Below are positions 1 through 8,656 of a stretch of 44,100 nucleotides of DNA, piece by piece (position 1 is the stretch's first letter; each line of letters opens with the position of its first letter). Source of the DNA: Curvibacter sp. (lineage in GTDB: Bacteria; Pseudomonadota; Gammaproteobacteria; Burkholderiales; Burkholderiaceae_C); assembly GCA_019233055.1 (NCBI GenBank), contig JAFAMV010000185.1, forward strand, positions 1 through 44,100, written 5' to 3'. A program made the position numbers and the translations under genes. The notes below the pieces were generated by a model. That model had not been told where the DNA came from. It searched no databases and saw only the letters and a program-made list of their open reading frames with translations.

Positions 1-510
1 ACCCACACCCGCAGCGACCGCGAGGCGGCCCGCGGCAAGCAAAGCGGCCGCACCCAGGAGATCCAGCGCCTGATCGGCCGTTCCATGCGGGCCATCTTCG
101 ACCTGAAGAAACTGGGTGAGCGCACGCTGCAGCTCGACTGCGACGTGATCCAGGCCGACGGCGGCACCCGGACCGCAGCCATCACGGGCGCGTTTGTGGC
201 GGCGCAGGATGCGGTCAGCCGCCTCATGGCCCAGGGCAAGCTCAGTGCATCGCCCATCATCGACCATGTGGCGGCCATCTCGGTGGGCCTGGTCCAGGGC
301 ACCCCGCTGCTGGACCTCGAGTACATCGAGGATTCGGCCTGCGACACCGACATGAATGTGGTCATGACCGGCGCCGGCCATTTCGTCGAAGTCCAGGGCA
401 CCGCCGAAGGCGTGGCCTTCACACGCCGCGAAATGGATCAGTTGCTGGCCCTGGCCGAACAAGGCATTGCCACCCTGGTCGGGCTGCAGAAGCAGGCCCT
501 GGCCGATTGA
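1..510 (+). CDS. rph: Ribonuclease PH, C-terminal part (5' end outside window)
   Basis: RNase PH trims the 3' ends of tRNA precursors by phosphorolysis in the cytoplasm. The reading frame is open from base 1, and the residues before the first in-window ATG still match the family: a segment reading [18 protein letters not shown], followed by MRA. That shows the gene enters from the left and the ATG at 85 is internal. Further family features are the segment around [19 protein letters not shown] and, near the C terminus, [19 protein letters not shown]. Its stop is followed 31 nt later by rdgB. The rph-rdgB-hemW order is common in betaproteobacteria. About 169 residues are visible of a usual 235-245. 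Confidence 0.95.
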   Translation, partial: THTRSDREAARGKQSGRTQEIQRLIGRSMRAIFDLKKLGERTLQLDCDVIQADGGTRTAAITGAFVAAQDAVSRLMAQGKLSASPIIDHVAAISVGLVQGTPLLDLEYIEDSACDTDMNVVMTGAGHFVEVQGTAEGVAFTRREMDQLLALAEQGIATLVGLQKQALAD

Positions 511-541
511 CGACGACCCGAGAACAAGGCGATTGAGGCCC

Positions 542-1150
542 ATGAAACTGGTACTGGCATCGAACAATGCAGGCAAGCTGGCCGAACTGCAGGCCCTGTT
601 CGCCCCCCTGGGCGTGGAGCTGCTGCGCCAGGGCGACCTGGGCATTCCGGAGGCCCCCGAACCCCACCGTACCTTCGTCGAGAACGCCTTGAGCAAGGCC
701 CGCCATGCCGCCGCGCTCAGCGGCCTGCCGGCGTTGGCGGACGATGCCGGCCTGTGTGTCGACGCCTTCGGGGGATTGCCGGGCGTGGACACCGCCTACT
801 ACGCCACCCGTTTCGGCTATGCCAAGGGCGACGACAACAATGTGCGGGCCCTGCTGGAACAGATGCGCGACATCGACCAGCGCCGCGCCGCCCTGGTCAG
901 TACCCTGGTGGCGGTGCGCTCGCCCGAAGACCCCGAACCCTTGATCGCCGTGGGCCGCGCCGTCGGGCAGATCACCCGCGAACCGGCCGGTGACCAGGGA
1001 TTCGGCTTCGATCCGGTGATGTTCATTCCGGCGTTCGGCAAGACCTTCGCGCAATTGCCCAGCGAGGTCAAGAACGCCCACAGCCACCGTGGGCGGGCGG
1101 CGCGCCAGATGCTCGAGTTGATGCGTGAGCGCTGGTTCTCGGAGACCTGA
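542..1150 (+). CDS. rdgB: XTP/dITP diphosphatase (non-canonical purine NTP pyrophosphatase)
   Basis: This enzyme hydrolyses XTP, dITP and ITP to the monophosphate plus pyrophosphate, cleansing the nucleotide pool. The product is 202 residues, the normal family length, and opens with MKLVLASNNAGKLAEL. The family substrate and metal motifs follow: FVENALSKARHAA, LPALADDAGLCVDA, PGVDTAYYATRF, and GFGFDPVMFIP near residue 155. I chose the ATG at 542 because homologues start with this beta strand. An in-frame start 75 nt upstream would overlap the end of rph and add residues unlike the family. The hemW ATG begins one base after this stop, so the two are probably co-transcribed and coupled. Confidence 0.97.
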   Translation: MKLVLASNNAGKLAELQALFAPLGVELLRQGDLGIPEAPEPHRTFVENALSKARHAAALSGLPALADDAGLCVDAFGGLPGVDTAYYATRFGYAKGDDNNVRALLEQMRDIDQRRAALVSTLVAVRSPEDPEPLIAVGRAVGQITREPAGDQGFGFDPVMFIPAFGKTFAQLPSEVKNAHSHRGRAARQMLELMRERWFSET

Positions 1151-1151
1151 G

Positions 1152-2357
1152 ATGGCCGACCTGCAGCATTACATGCGGCCGGGCACCCTGCAGCTCAGTG
1201 CGCTGCCGCCGCTGTCGCTCTATGTGCACCTGCCCTGGTGCCTCCGGAAGTGCCCTTACTGCGATTTCAATTCGCACGAGTTCCGTGGCGACGACGGTCA
1301 GCCGGGACAGCCCCCCGAGCAGCGCTACCTGGCCGCCTTGATGGCCGATCTGGAGGCGGCCCTGCCCCTGATCTGGGGGCGGCCGGTGCACAGCATCTTC
1401 ATCGGCGGCGGCACGCCCAGCCTGTTCTCGCCCGAATCGATCGACCATCTGATCGGTGGCTTGCGGGCGAGGCTGCGGCTCGAACCTGATTGCGAGATCA
1501 CCCTGGAGGCCAATCCCGGAACCTTCGAGAAGGACCGTTTCCGGGCCTTCCGCCAGGCCGGGGTGACGCGCCTGTCGATCGGCGTGCAGAGTTTCAACAA
1601 CCGGCATCTCAAGGCCCTGGGCCGGGTGCATGACCGCGACCAGGCCCTGGCGGCGGTCGAGGAGGCCGCGCGGGCCTTCGACACCTTCAATCTCGATCTC
1701 ATGTATGCGCTCCCCGGCCAGGACCTGGCAGAGCTGGCGCAGGATCTGGACACCGCCCTGGCGCTCCAGCCGCCCCATCTGTCGGTCTATCACCTGACCA
1801 TCGAAGCCAACACCTACTTCGCCAAGTTCCCGCCCGCCCTGCCCGAGGAAGACTGCGCCTATGCGATGCTCGACCTCATCACCGAGCGGACCGGCGCGGC
1901 CGGCCTGGACCGCTATGAGGTCTCTGCCTACGCCCGGCCCGGACACGGTTGCTTCCACAACAGCAACTACTGGCAGTTCGGCGACTACCTGGGCATCGGT
2001 GCCGGCGCGCATGGCAAGCTCAGCTTCGCCCACCGGGTGATGAGGCAGGTGAAGGTCCGCGACCCCCGTCTCTACATGGATCGGGCCTTGGCAGGCGAGG
2101 CCCTGGCGCAGGAGCATGAAGTGCCGCGCAGCGAGCTGCCCTTCGAGTACATGCTCAATGCACTGCGCCTGCGCGACGGTTTTGCCCTGCAGGACTTCCC
2201 GGACCGCACCGGCCTGCCCCTCAGCGCCATCGCCGTCGGCCTCGAGCGGGCCGAGCAGCAGGGTCTCATCGAACGGGATTTCGCCCGTGTGCGGCCGACG
2301 GCACGCGGCTTCGATTTCCTCAGCGACCTGCAGACCCTGTTCCTGCCCGGGGATTGA
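1152..2357 (+). CDS. hemW: HemW-like radical SAM protein (heme chaperone, once called oxygen-independent coproporphyrinogen oxidase-like)
   Basis: The product is a 401-residue radical SAM protein. The cluster motif CLRKCPYCDF gives Cys30, Cys34 and Cys37 in the CX3CX2C pattern. SAM-binding elements IGGGTPSL and LEANPG follow, with the HemN/HemW family segments RLSIGVQSF, LGRVHD and DLMYALPGQ. A C-terminal HemN-type domain contains ISLIERDFARVRPT-like winged-helix sequence. In characterised HemW the protein binds heme and delivers it to respiratory enzymes rather than oxidising coproporphyrinogen. The choice here rests on the short N terminus lacking HemN-type extensions. The ATG at 1152 sits one base past the rdgB stop, with GGAGA inside the end of rdgB as a likely ribosome site. 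Confidence 0.92.
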   Translation: MADLQHYMRPGTLQLSALPPLSLYVHLPWCLRKCPYCDFNSHEFRGDDGQPGQPPEQRYLAALMADLEAALPLIWGRPVHSIFIGGGTPSLFSPESIDHLIGGLRARLRLEPDCEITLEANPGTFEKDRFRAFRQAGVTRLSIGVQSFNNRHLKALGRVHDRDQALAAVEEAARAFDTFNLDLMYALPGQDLAELAQDLDTALALQPPHLSVYHLTIEANTYFAKFPPALPEEDCAYAMLDLITERTGAAGLDRYEVSAYARPGHGCFHNSNYWQFGDYLGIGAGAHGKLSFAHRVMRQVKVRDPRLYMDRALAGEALAQEHEVPRSELPFEYMLNALRLRDGFALQDFPDRTGLPLSAIAVGLERAEQQGLIERDFARVRPTARGFDFLSDLQTLFLPGD

Positions 2358-2387
2358 ACCGGCGACGGCTGGGGCCTGCGCGCGGTC

Positions 2388-2810
2388 TCAGCCCAGCACG
2401 CTGCGCACCAGGCTCAGGCCTTCGGCCACGAGGTTGCCGCCGCCCTGGGGCAGCTGTCCATTCGGCGTCAGGGCATTGACGATCTGCGGCAGGGCCTGGG
2501 CCAGCATCGGCGTCAACTCGGTGGTGTTCAGGCCCATCTGGGATGCCAGCCGTTGCACGGTATCGCTGCCCAGGATCGACTGGAGCTGATCGGCCGACAC
2601 CGGCAGGTTCTGTCCATTGGACACCCAGGAATTCACCACGTCGGCGAGGCCGCCCTGATGGAAGGTGCGGACCAATCCCTCCAGGCCGCCGGTTTGCGGG
2701 TCATTGAGCCAATGCAGCACCGTGCTGGCGAGATCTCCACCTGCACCGTTGCCGGCGGACGGTGCCGTCGCCTGGCTGACGGCGCCCAATACCTGATCGA
2801 GTAAGCCCAT
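2388..2810 (-). CDS. YidB/DUF937 family protein
   Basis: This 140-residue protein belongs to the YidB (DUF937) family, whose function is not established. It begins MGLLDQVLGAV and has a Gly/Ala linker near residues 15-28. The family core follows, with LVRTFHQGGLADVVNSWVSNGQ, the repeat-like helix DQLQSILGSDTVQRLASQMG, and the ending LPQIVNALTPNGQLP. There is no signal peptide or membrane segment. The coding strand has AAAGGC about 6 nt before the ATG. It converges on hemW with 30 bases between the two stops and no obvious terminator hairpin. Confidence 0.88.
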   Translation of the reverse strand: MGLLDQVLGAVSQATAPSAGNGAGGDLASTVLHWLNDPQTGGLEGLVRTFHQGGLADVVNSWVSNGQNLPVSADQLQSILGSDTVQRLASQMGLNTTELTPMLAQALPQIVNALTPNGQLPQGGGNLVAEGLSLVRSVLG

Positions 2811-3220
2811 GGCGAAAGCCTTTCATAGGAAAAGTGCGGGTCAAAGGGTAAGGAGACCTGGCCCGGAAGGACATCGGTGGGCGCAGGCCAGCAGGAGTCT
2901 ACGGTGCCTTCCCCGGGATTTGTGTGAAAAAGAAAAGCGGCAGTGAACTATTGCGCAGCTTCTCTATGGCGAGGGGGCCTCCCGCCAGCGGCTCTGGGGG
3001 CACACTGGCCGGGCGTTGGGCCGATCGGCTGGCCAGGCGCGCATGGCCCTGCTGCCTTAGCAGAAATGCAGATTCATCGGTTGACTTGTGGGCGTTTAAA
3101 TGATAATTTCAACGTCAATATGATCACATTTGATGCATTTGATAGGATCGCACGGGATTGCATGGGCTTGCAGCGCCTTCCATCCTGCGACGGCATCTGC
3201 TTTTTCCGGACCCACGGGCT
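2811..3220. other. Divergent intergenic region, yidB-like gene / MHYT gene
   Basis: These 410 bases have no convincing gene. A 95-codon frame starting at 2943 has no family resemblance and poor codon use, so I do not call it. The left half is ordinary GC-rich sequence. The right half (about 3081-3160) is markedly AT-rich for this genome and holds the candidate promoter listed separately. Two copies of CATTTGAT lie 9 bases apart (3127-3134 and 3136-3143), downstream of that promoter and before the MHYT gene. They could be a binding site in the leader, but I do not recognise the motif. Confidence 0.5.
3081..3109 (+). promoter_or_regulatory. Candidate sigma-70 promoter for the c-di-GMP gene block
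   Basis: TTGACT at 3081-3086 and TAATTT at 3104-3109 are separated by 17 bases. An overlapping GATAAT lies at 3102-3107. The site is in an AT-rich island of an otherwise GC-rich region and would give a leader of roughly 105 bases before the ATG at 3221. This is inferred from consensus matching only. Confidence 0.5.
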
Positions 3221-5839
3221 ATGGACCTGACTCAACTCTTCTACCTGGGACCGGGGCAGGGCCTGCCGGTATTGTGGCTGTACGACCCTTGGCTGGTGGC
3301 CCTGTCGGTGCTCATGGCCTGTGTGTCGGGTGCGCTGGCCTTGCACACGGCGGGCGTGGCCAGGGCCGCAGTCGATGGTGCTGAGCGGCAGGTGGCCCTG
3401 GTCAGCGGTGCCCTGGCCCTGGGCATCGGGGTCTGGTCCATGCATTTCATCGGCATGATGGCGTTGCGGATCTGCGCATCGGTGGCCTATCTCCTGCCGA
3501 TGACCCTGTTGTCCCTGCTGCCGGGATTCTTTGCGGCGTGGGTGGCTCTGAGGTTGCTGGCCAGGCCGTCGGTGAGGCCTCGCGAATTGGTCGAAAGCGG
3601 TGTCCTGGTCGGTGTCGGCATCGGTTCGATGCACTATCTCGGCATGCTGGCCATGTCCATGGACCTGCAACAGCGCTATCAACCTGGCTGGTTCGTGTTG
3701 TCGTTGCTGGTGGCCATGGTCCTGGCCGTGTTGTCGCTGCAGATCCAGAACAAGCCCTGGCTCCAGCGCCTGGGCTCGCGCAGCCGGGTGGCGCTGAGCG
3801 GCACCGTGATGGGGTTGGCGATTGCCGGCATGCATTACACGGCCATGCACGGTGCGGTGTTTCTGGGGCAGGCGCAGAACGAGGTGCCGGTGGCGCCCGA
3901 AGGCACATGGGTCCTGAGTCTGGCCATCGCCGTCGGCGCACTGGCATTGGGGAGTGCCGTCTTCGGCGCCAATGCCTACCGCCGCTTCAAGGCCCTGACC
4001 CGGTCGGCGCAGGCGGCGCAACAGGAGTCGGCTTTGCTGGTCCAGCAGCTGCGGCAATCCGAACGCCAGCTGGAGGAGCGGGTTGCGCGCCGCACCGAGG
4101 ATTTGCGCGCATCGCACGCGCGCCTGGAGGAAGGCTCGGCGCGCCTGCAGTCCCTCGTCCGGGCCGTCCCGGACCTGTTGTGGATGAAGGATCGGCAGGG
4201 CCGCTACCAGGTCTGCAACCCGGCTTTCGAACGCTTCATCGGCTTCACCGAGGCCGAGCTCCGGGGGCGCGTGGCGACCGATCTGTTGCCCCAGGCCTGG
4301 GCGACCCAGGCGGTGCAGCAGGACCAGGATGTGGTCTCCACCGGGCACGCGGTGGTCTACGAGGACCTGATCAGTCGGCAGGCCGGCGAGGTGCCGGTCT
4401 GCCACGAAACCATCAAGGCGCCGATCTTCGATGCCACTGGGCGGGTGGTGGGGATCCTGGGTATCTCGCGCGACATCAGCGCCCGCAAGGCGGCCGAAGA
4501 AGAGGCGCGCAGCCTGGCCATGTACGATCCGCTGACCCGGCTGCCCAACCGGCAACTGCTCATGGGGCGGCTCAAGCAATTGCACGAGGCGGGGCTGCGG
4601 CCGTCGCATGTCGGGGCGCTGCTGCTGATCGACCTGGATCAATTCAAGATGGTCAATGACACCCTGGGGCATGCGGTGGGCGACGAGCTGTTGATGCAGG
4701 TGGCCCAGCGTCTGCAGGAGTGCGCGCGGCCCGGCGATCTGGTGGCCCGGCTGGGGGGGGACGAGTTCGTGATGGTGCTCGAAGACCTGGGGACCTCCGA
4801 GCTGGATGCGGCCACCGAGGCCGAGGTGGTGGCCAGCCGCGTCATCAAGGCCCTGGGGCAGCCCTACGTCCTGCGTCACCACGAACTGCGCAGCACGCCC
4901 AGTGTGGGCATCACCCTGTTCGGCCGCGAATCGCTGGATCAGTTGGAGGAGCCCCTGAAGCGTGCCGAAGTGGCCATGTACCAGGCCAAGGCGGCCGGGC
5001 GCAACACGCTGCGTTTCTACGATCCGCAGATGCAGGCGGTGATGAGCGCCCGTGCCGCCCTCGAGGAGGACCTGCGCATCGCCACGCTGCAGCGCCAGTT
5101 CGTCCTGCATTACCAGCCCCAGGTCCAGGGTGTCGGGCGCCTGGTGGGCGTCGAGGCGCTGATCCGCTGGCGCCATCCCCTGAAGGGCATGGTCCCGCCC
5201 AATGAATTCATCCCTCTGGCCGAAGAGACCGGCCTCATCATCGAACTCGGCGAGTGGGTGTTGGAGGCGGCCTGCCAGCAATTGCGCACCTGGGCCGGGC
5301 GGCCAGCCACGCGCGACCTGAGCATTGCCGTCAACGTCAGCGCCCGGCAATTCCACCAAGGGGATTTCGTGCAGCGTGTGCTGTCGGTGGTCGAGCGCTT
5401 CGAGGTCCATCCGGCGCGGCTCAAACTCGAGCTCACCGAGGGCCTGCTGATCGACAACATCGAGTCCGTGATCGAAAGGATGACCCTTCTGCGCCGGCAT
5501 GGCATCCGGTTCTCGCTCGACGATTTCGGGACGGGCTATTCCTCCTTGGCCTATCTGAAGCGGCTGCCGCTGGACCAGTTGAAGATCGACCAGAGCTTTG
5601 TGCGCGACCTGCTCTCCGATCCGGATGATGTGGCGATCGCCCGCATGATCGTCTCGCTGGCGGACACCCTGGGGCTCGAAGTGATCGCCGAGGGCGTCGA
5701 GACGGAGGCCCAGTACGACTGCCTGACCAGCCTGGGCTGCCGCAGCTACCAGGGCTATCTGTTCGGTCGACCCTTGCCCATCGAGCAGTTGGACCGTCGC
5801 ATCGCCGAAGGCGGTTTTCCGCTCGCCGAGGCGCCATGA
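3221..5839 (+). CDS. MHYT-PAS-GGDEF-EAL membrane c-di-GMP signalling protein
   Basis: This 872-residue bifunctional signalling protein has four parts. An N-terminal MHYT sensor (about residues 1-250) carries seven predicted membrane helices and the repeated motifs MHFIGMMAL, MHYLGMLAM and MHYTAMHGA, proposed to bind metal or diatomic gas. After a short coiled coil comes a PAS domain (about 305-425). The GGDEF cyclase domain has an intact GGDEF at 512-516, with an inhibitory-site RPGD five residues earlier. The EAL phosphodiesterase domain has EAL at 645-647, and DDFGTGYSS, KIDQSF and EGVET are intact. Both activities therefore look possible. I chose the ATG at 3221 because it starts the hydrophobic MHYT region; an upstream in-frame start at 3158 would add 21 unlike residues. 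The next gene overlaps by ATGA. Confidence 0.92.
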   Translation: MDLTQLFYLGPGQGLPVLWLYDPWLVALSVLMACVSGALALHTAGVARAAVDGAERQVALVSGALALGIGVWSMHFIGMMALRICASVAYLLPMTLLSLLPGFFAAWVALRLLARPSVRPRELVESGVLVGVGIGSMHYLGMLAMSMDLQQRYQPGWFVLSLLVAMVLAVLSLQIQNKPWLQRLGSRSRVALSGTVMGLAIAGMHYTAMHGAVFLGQAQNEVPVAPEGTWVLSLAIAVGALALGSAVFGANAYRRFKALTRSAQAAQQESALLVQQLRQSERQLEERVARRTEDLRASHARLEEGSARLQSLVRAVPDLLWMKDRQGRYQVCNPAFERFIGFTEAELRGRVATDLLPQAWATQAVQQDQDVVSTGHAVVYEDLISRQAGEVPVCHETIKAPIFDATGRVVGILGISRDISARKAAEEEARSLAMYDPLTRLPNRQLLMGRLKQLHEAGLRPSHVGALLLIDLDQFKMVNDTLGHAVGDELLMQVAQRLQECARPGDLVARLGGDEFVMVLEDLGTSELDAATEAEVVASRVIKALGQPYVLRHHELRSTPSVGITLFGRESLDQLEEPLKRAEVAMYQAKAAGRNTLRFYDPQMQAVMSARAALEEDLRIATLQRQFVLHYQPQVQGVGRLVGVEALIRWRHPLKGMVPPNEFIPLAEETGLIIELGEWVLEAACQQLRTWAGRPATRDLSIAVNVSARQFHQGDFVQRVLSVVERFEVHPARLKLELTEGLLIDNIESVIERMTLLRRHGIRFSLDDFGTGYSSLAYLKRLPLDQLKIDQSFVRDLLSDPDDVAIARMIVSLADTLGLEVIAEGVETEAQYDCLTSLGCRSYQGYLFGRPLPIEQLDRRIAEGGFPLAEAP

Positions 5840-6975
5840 GACTTCCCTGGCGAGCCGCGTGGGAGGCGTGTCTGGACCTGCTGCTGTCGCGGCAGCCGCA
5901 CATCCGCATCCGCACCTCCATGGCCCTGCTGGCGCTGTCGCTGATGGTGGCCAGCTCGTTGGTGATGTGGATGGTGGCGCGTGCGGGCGGCGCCTCGGTG
6001 TCGGCGGTCAACATCTGGGCGCTGGTGTCCGATGGCGGGCTGCTGGCCATGACCTTGTCGATCCGCTTCGGCTGCACGCAGGAACTGGCCGACCCTTCGT
6101 TGACCATTCCGCAGATGCTGCTGACCATCGCCAGCGGCGCCGTGGCCTATGTGCTGGCGGGCGAGGCGCGAGGCATCGTGCCGGCGGTGCTGGCGTTGAT
6201 CCTGTTCTTCGGCACCTTCTCGTTGAACATCCGGCAATCCGTGGCCATGGGACTGTATGCGCTCGCAGCCTTCGCCCTGGCCGCGTGGTATCCGGGCGGG
6301 ATGGCGAACGCCCGGGGCGAGAGGCTGGATCTCGCCTATGGCTTCATGGTGGGCATCGTCCTGGTCGGCACCACGGCGATCAGCCTGCGCATCCAGATCA
6401 TCCGGATGCGGCTGAGGCAGCAGAACCAGCGCCTGAAGGCGGCCCTGGAGGAGATCCGGGAGCTGGCCATCCGGGACGCCCTGACGGGGCTGCTCAACCG
6501 CCGCCACATGCAGGAGGTGCTGTGGCTGGAGGCGCGGCGCGGCGAGCGCCGTCCCGAGACGATGATCATCGCCGCCCTGGACATCGACAGCTTCAAGACC
6601 GTCAATGACCTCCATGGCCATGCCATGGGCGATCAGGTGCTGCAGGCCTGTGCCCAAGTCGTCGGCGGTGCGCTGAGGCAGGGCGATGTGCTGTCGCGCT
6701 GGGGCGGCGACGAATTCATCCTGCTGATCACCGATATCGACGGCGCGGCCGCCGCCGAGTTGCTGGAGCGCATCCGGTCGGCCGTCGAAGCCATGAAGAT
6801 CGAAGGTCCGGGCGTGACGTTGCGCATCACGGTGTCGATCGGTGCGGTCATGCACCGCCCCGGGCGTTCGGTGGAGGACACCCTGGAGCTGGCGGACCAG
6901 GCCCTCTATGCGGCCAAGCGCGCTGGCCGCAACGCGGTGGTGATCGGCGAGGTCGGCACCTCGGTGATGCCCTGA
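5836..6975 (+). CDS. Membrane diguanylate cyclase (GGDEF)
   Basis: This 379-residue protein has about six N-terminal transmembrane helices between residues 30 and 190, a short coiled linker (RQQNQRLKAALEEI), and a single GGDEF domain. The active-site GGDEF is at residues 290-294, and the inhibitory-site RQGD lies five residues before it. It should therefore make c-di-GMP from two GTP and be feedback inhibited. The start ATG overlaps the stop of the MHYT-GGDEF-EAL gene as ATGA, so the two are translationally coupled. The membrane part resembles no named sensor that I can identify; the ligand is unknown. Confidence 0.92.
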   Translation: MRLPWRAAWEACLDLLLSRQPHIRIRTSMALLALSLMVASSLVMWMVARAGGASVSAVNIWALVSDGGLLAMTLSIRFGCTQELADPSLTIPQMLLTIASGAVAYVLAGEARGIVPAVLALILFFGTFSLNIRQSVAMGLYALAAFALAAWYPGGMANARGERLDLAYGFMVGIVLVGTTAISLRIQIIRMRLRQQNQRLKAALEEIRELAIRDALTGLLNRRHMQEVLWLEARRGERRPETMIIAALDIDSFKTVNDLHGHAMGDQVLQACAQVVGGALRQGDVLSRWGGDEFILLITDIDGAAAAELLERIRSAVEAMKIEGPGVTLRITVSIGAVMHRPGRSVEDTLELADQALYAAKRAGRNAVVIGEVGTSVMP

Positions 6976-7063
6976 GCGCGTGTTCGGGGCCGCTCTGGCC
7001 CGCAAGGACTTGGCGACCGTCTCTGCTGGTGCTCCAATCGACCCACCTCCCGTCCTCAGCGCC

Positions 7064-7858
7064 ATGGACACAGTCACAGACACCGACACCTCGCCTTCCT
7101 TCGACTTCGACAATGCCAGGGCTGCCTGGCTGGCCCTGCCCATGGCCGTCACCGCGACGGCGCTGGCCAAGCTGCTGGTGGTGCCCGATATGTTGCTCTG
7201 GTACTTCTGCGCCATCCCGACCCATGAGATGGGGCACGCGCTGGCCGGCTGGCTCAGCGGGCGGCTGGTGATCCCGGTCGGGGCCTTCATCCCCATGGCG
7301 GGCATGACCTTCTACTTCTCGTTCGAGCGCCTGCTGCCGGTCTATGTCGTGCTGCTGGCAGGGTTCGTGGGCCTGTTCGTGCTGGGCCGTCGGAGGCAAT
7401 CGCCGATCCTGAGCGGGCTGGCCCTGGTATTGATCGTGCTGCAGTTCAAGATGACCTGGCTCGACAGCCCGGCGCAGGCCAAGATGCTCTTCACCCTCGG
7501 CGGCCTCAACGGCGAGTACCTGCTCAGCACCGGCCTGATCCTGGCGCATTTCCATCGGCTGCCGATTCCGCGCTGGGACTTCTTCCGCTATCTCGCCCTG
7601 GGTGCCGGCACTTACGTGCTGGGCTCGGCCTGGTGGCTGTGGCACCGCATCGCCGCCGGCCGCGCCGACCTGCCGCTGGGCTCATTTCTGAATGGCCAGG
7701 GCGACAGCGGTGGGGATCTGAACCAGCTGATGGAGGTCCACGGCTGGTCGGCGCCTGGCCTGGTGGCCCATTTCAACCACCTGGGCACCCTGTGCCTGGG
7801 GCTGGTGCTGGCCGACTACCTCTGGACCGGCTGGCGGGCCCTGCAGGCGCGGCCCTGA
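7064..7858 (+). CDS. Integral membrane protein with HEMGH zinc-protease-like motif (M50-like)
   Basis: This 264-residue protein is predicted to have seven or so membrane helices. HEMGH at residues 54-58, within a hydrophobic stretch after IPT, matches the HExxH metal-binding pattern of site-2/M50-type intramembrane proteases. I do not see a clear second M50 motif (NxxPxxxxDG); DYLWTGW near the C terminus is only a weak match. It may be an M50-like homologue or a non-proteolytic relative. I chose the ATG at 7064 over an upstream in-frame start (6980) because the extra 28 residues look like translated leader. It follows the cyclase gene by 88 bases and its stop directly abuts the stop of the convergent binding-protein gene. 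Confidence 0.7.
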   Translation: MDTVTDTDTSPSFDFDNARAAWLALPMAVTATALAKLLVVPDMLLWYFCAIPTHEMGHALAGWLSGRLVIPVGAFIPMAGMTFYFSFERLLPVYVVLLAGFVGLFVLGRRRQSPILSGLALVLIVLQFKMTWLDSPAQAKMLFTLGGLNGEYLLSTGLILAHFHRLPIPRWDFFRYLALGAGTYVLGSAWWLWHRIAAGRADLPLGSFLNGQGDSGGDLNQLMEVHGWSAPGLVAHFNHLGTLCLGLVLADYLWTGWRALQARP

Positions 7859-8656
7859 TCAGGGCGCCTTTGAGACCGGCTCCAATCCGGTCTGCCGGAT
7901 GGCCTCGGCCTGGTCCGGCGCGCTGAGGAACTGCAGCAACTGCCGGGCCTGTGCCTGGCGGGGGCTGCCGGCCACGACGGCGGCCGAGAATTCGGTGTCG
8001 AGCTGGATCTCCTGCGGGATCAGGCCCAGGATGTCGATGCCCGGCACGGCCATCAATTCGCTTTTCTGCTGGCAGCCGAAGTCGGCCTCGCCCTGGCGGA
8101 CCATCTCGCCGACCGGCGTGGCCGGAATCTGGCGTGCCTTGCCCTGCATCTGCTCGCGGATGCCGAGCCGGTCGAGCAAGCGGGTCTTGATGTATTCACC
8201 GCTGGCGCTGTCCGAGTAGGCCACGCTGCGGGCCTTCAGCAGGGCCTCACGGAAGGCGTCCACCGTGCCGATGTCGGGGTGCGGCGCCCCATGCGCCACG
8301 GCGCAGGCGATGTAGGAGTGGGCCAGCACCACCTTGCTGCCGGCCACGAGTTGGCCGCTTTGCATCAGCTGGTCCAGCGAATCGCCGACCATGATCACCA
8401 CGTCGATGGCCTCGTGGCGGGCCAGCCGGGCCGGAATGGCGTTGACGGTCTGCCCCATGGACGGCCCCCAGGCGGCCTGCAGGCGGGCGCCGTGCTGCTG
8501 TTCATAGAGGGGCGCCAGGGCCTTGTAGGCGGGGGCGAAGCCGCCCGAGCTGACGATGTTCAGGGGCTCGTCGGCCTGGGCCTGGCCCATGGACAGCCCG
8601 AGCGCCAGGCCCAGGGTGGACAGGATCCGGATCAGTCGGGCCGGGGTCGAAGTCAT
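7859..8656 (-). CDS. Periplasmic solute-binding protein, ModA/PBP2-like, last gene of the RND operon
   Basis: This 265-residue protein has a clear signal peptide (cleavage probably after AQA, about residue 28) and then a type 2 periplasmic-binding fold: LNIVSSGGFAPAYKALAPLYEQ, an AIDVVIM strand, and VAYSDSASGEYIKTRLLDRLG. It resembles the ModA-like extracellular-ligand family. No permease or ATPase gene is adjacent, so it is an orphan with respect to ABC transport. Its ATG (8654-8656) overlaps the stop of the outer-membrane efflux gene as ATGA, and an AAGGAG lies about 8 bases upstream. Its expression is thus tied to the efflux pump. The ligand is unknown; oxyanions are only a family-based guess. 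Confidence 0.8.
   Translation of the reverse strand: MTSTPARLIRILSTLGLALGLSMGQAQADEPLNIVSSGGFAPAYKALAPLYEQQHGARLQAAWGPSMGQTVNAIPARLARHEAIDVVIMVGDSLDQLMQSGQLVAGSKVVLAHSYIACAVAHGAPHPDIGTVDAFREALLKARSVAYSDSASGEYIKTRLLDRLGIREQMQGKARQIPATPVGEMVRQGEADFGCQQKSELMAVPGIDILGLIPQEIQLDTEFSAAVVAGSPRQAQARQLLQFLSAPDQAEAIRQTGLEPVSKAP

Noticed and set aside
2943..3230. A 95-codon frame in the yidB/MHYT intergenic region.
   Set aside because: It runs through the candidate promoter, has no family similarity, and ends inside the MHYT gene in another frame.
3074..5500. An 808-residue open frame on the minus strand opposite the MHYT-PAS-GGDEF-EAL gene.
   Set aside because: It is His/Gln/Arg-rich with no recognisable domain and exactly shadows a gene with intact motifs. 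Long antisense frames are common at this GC content.
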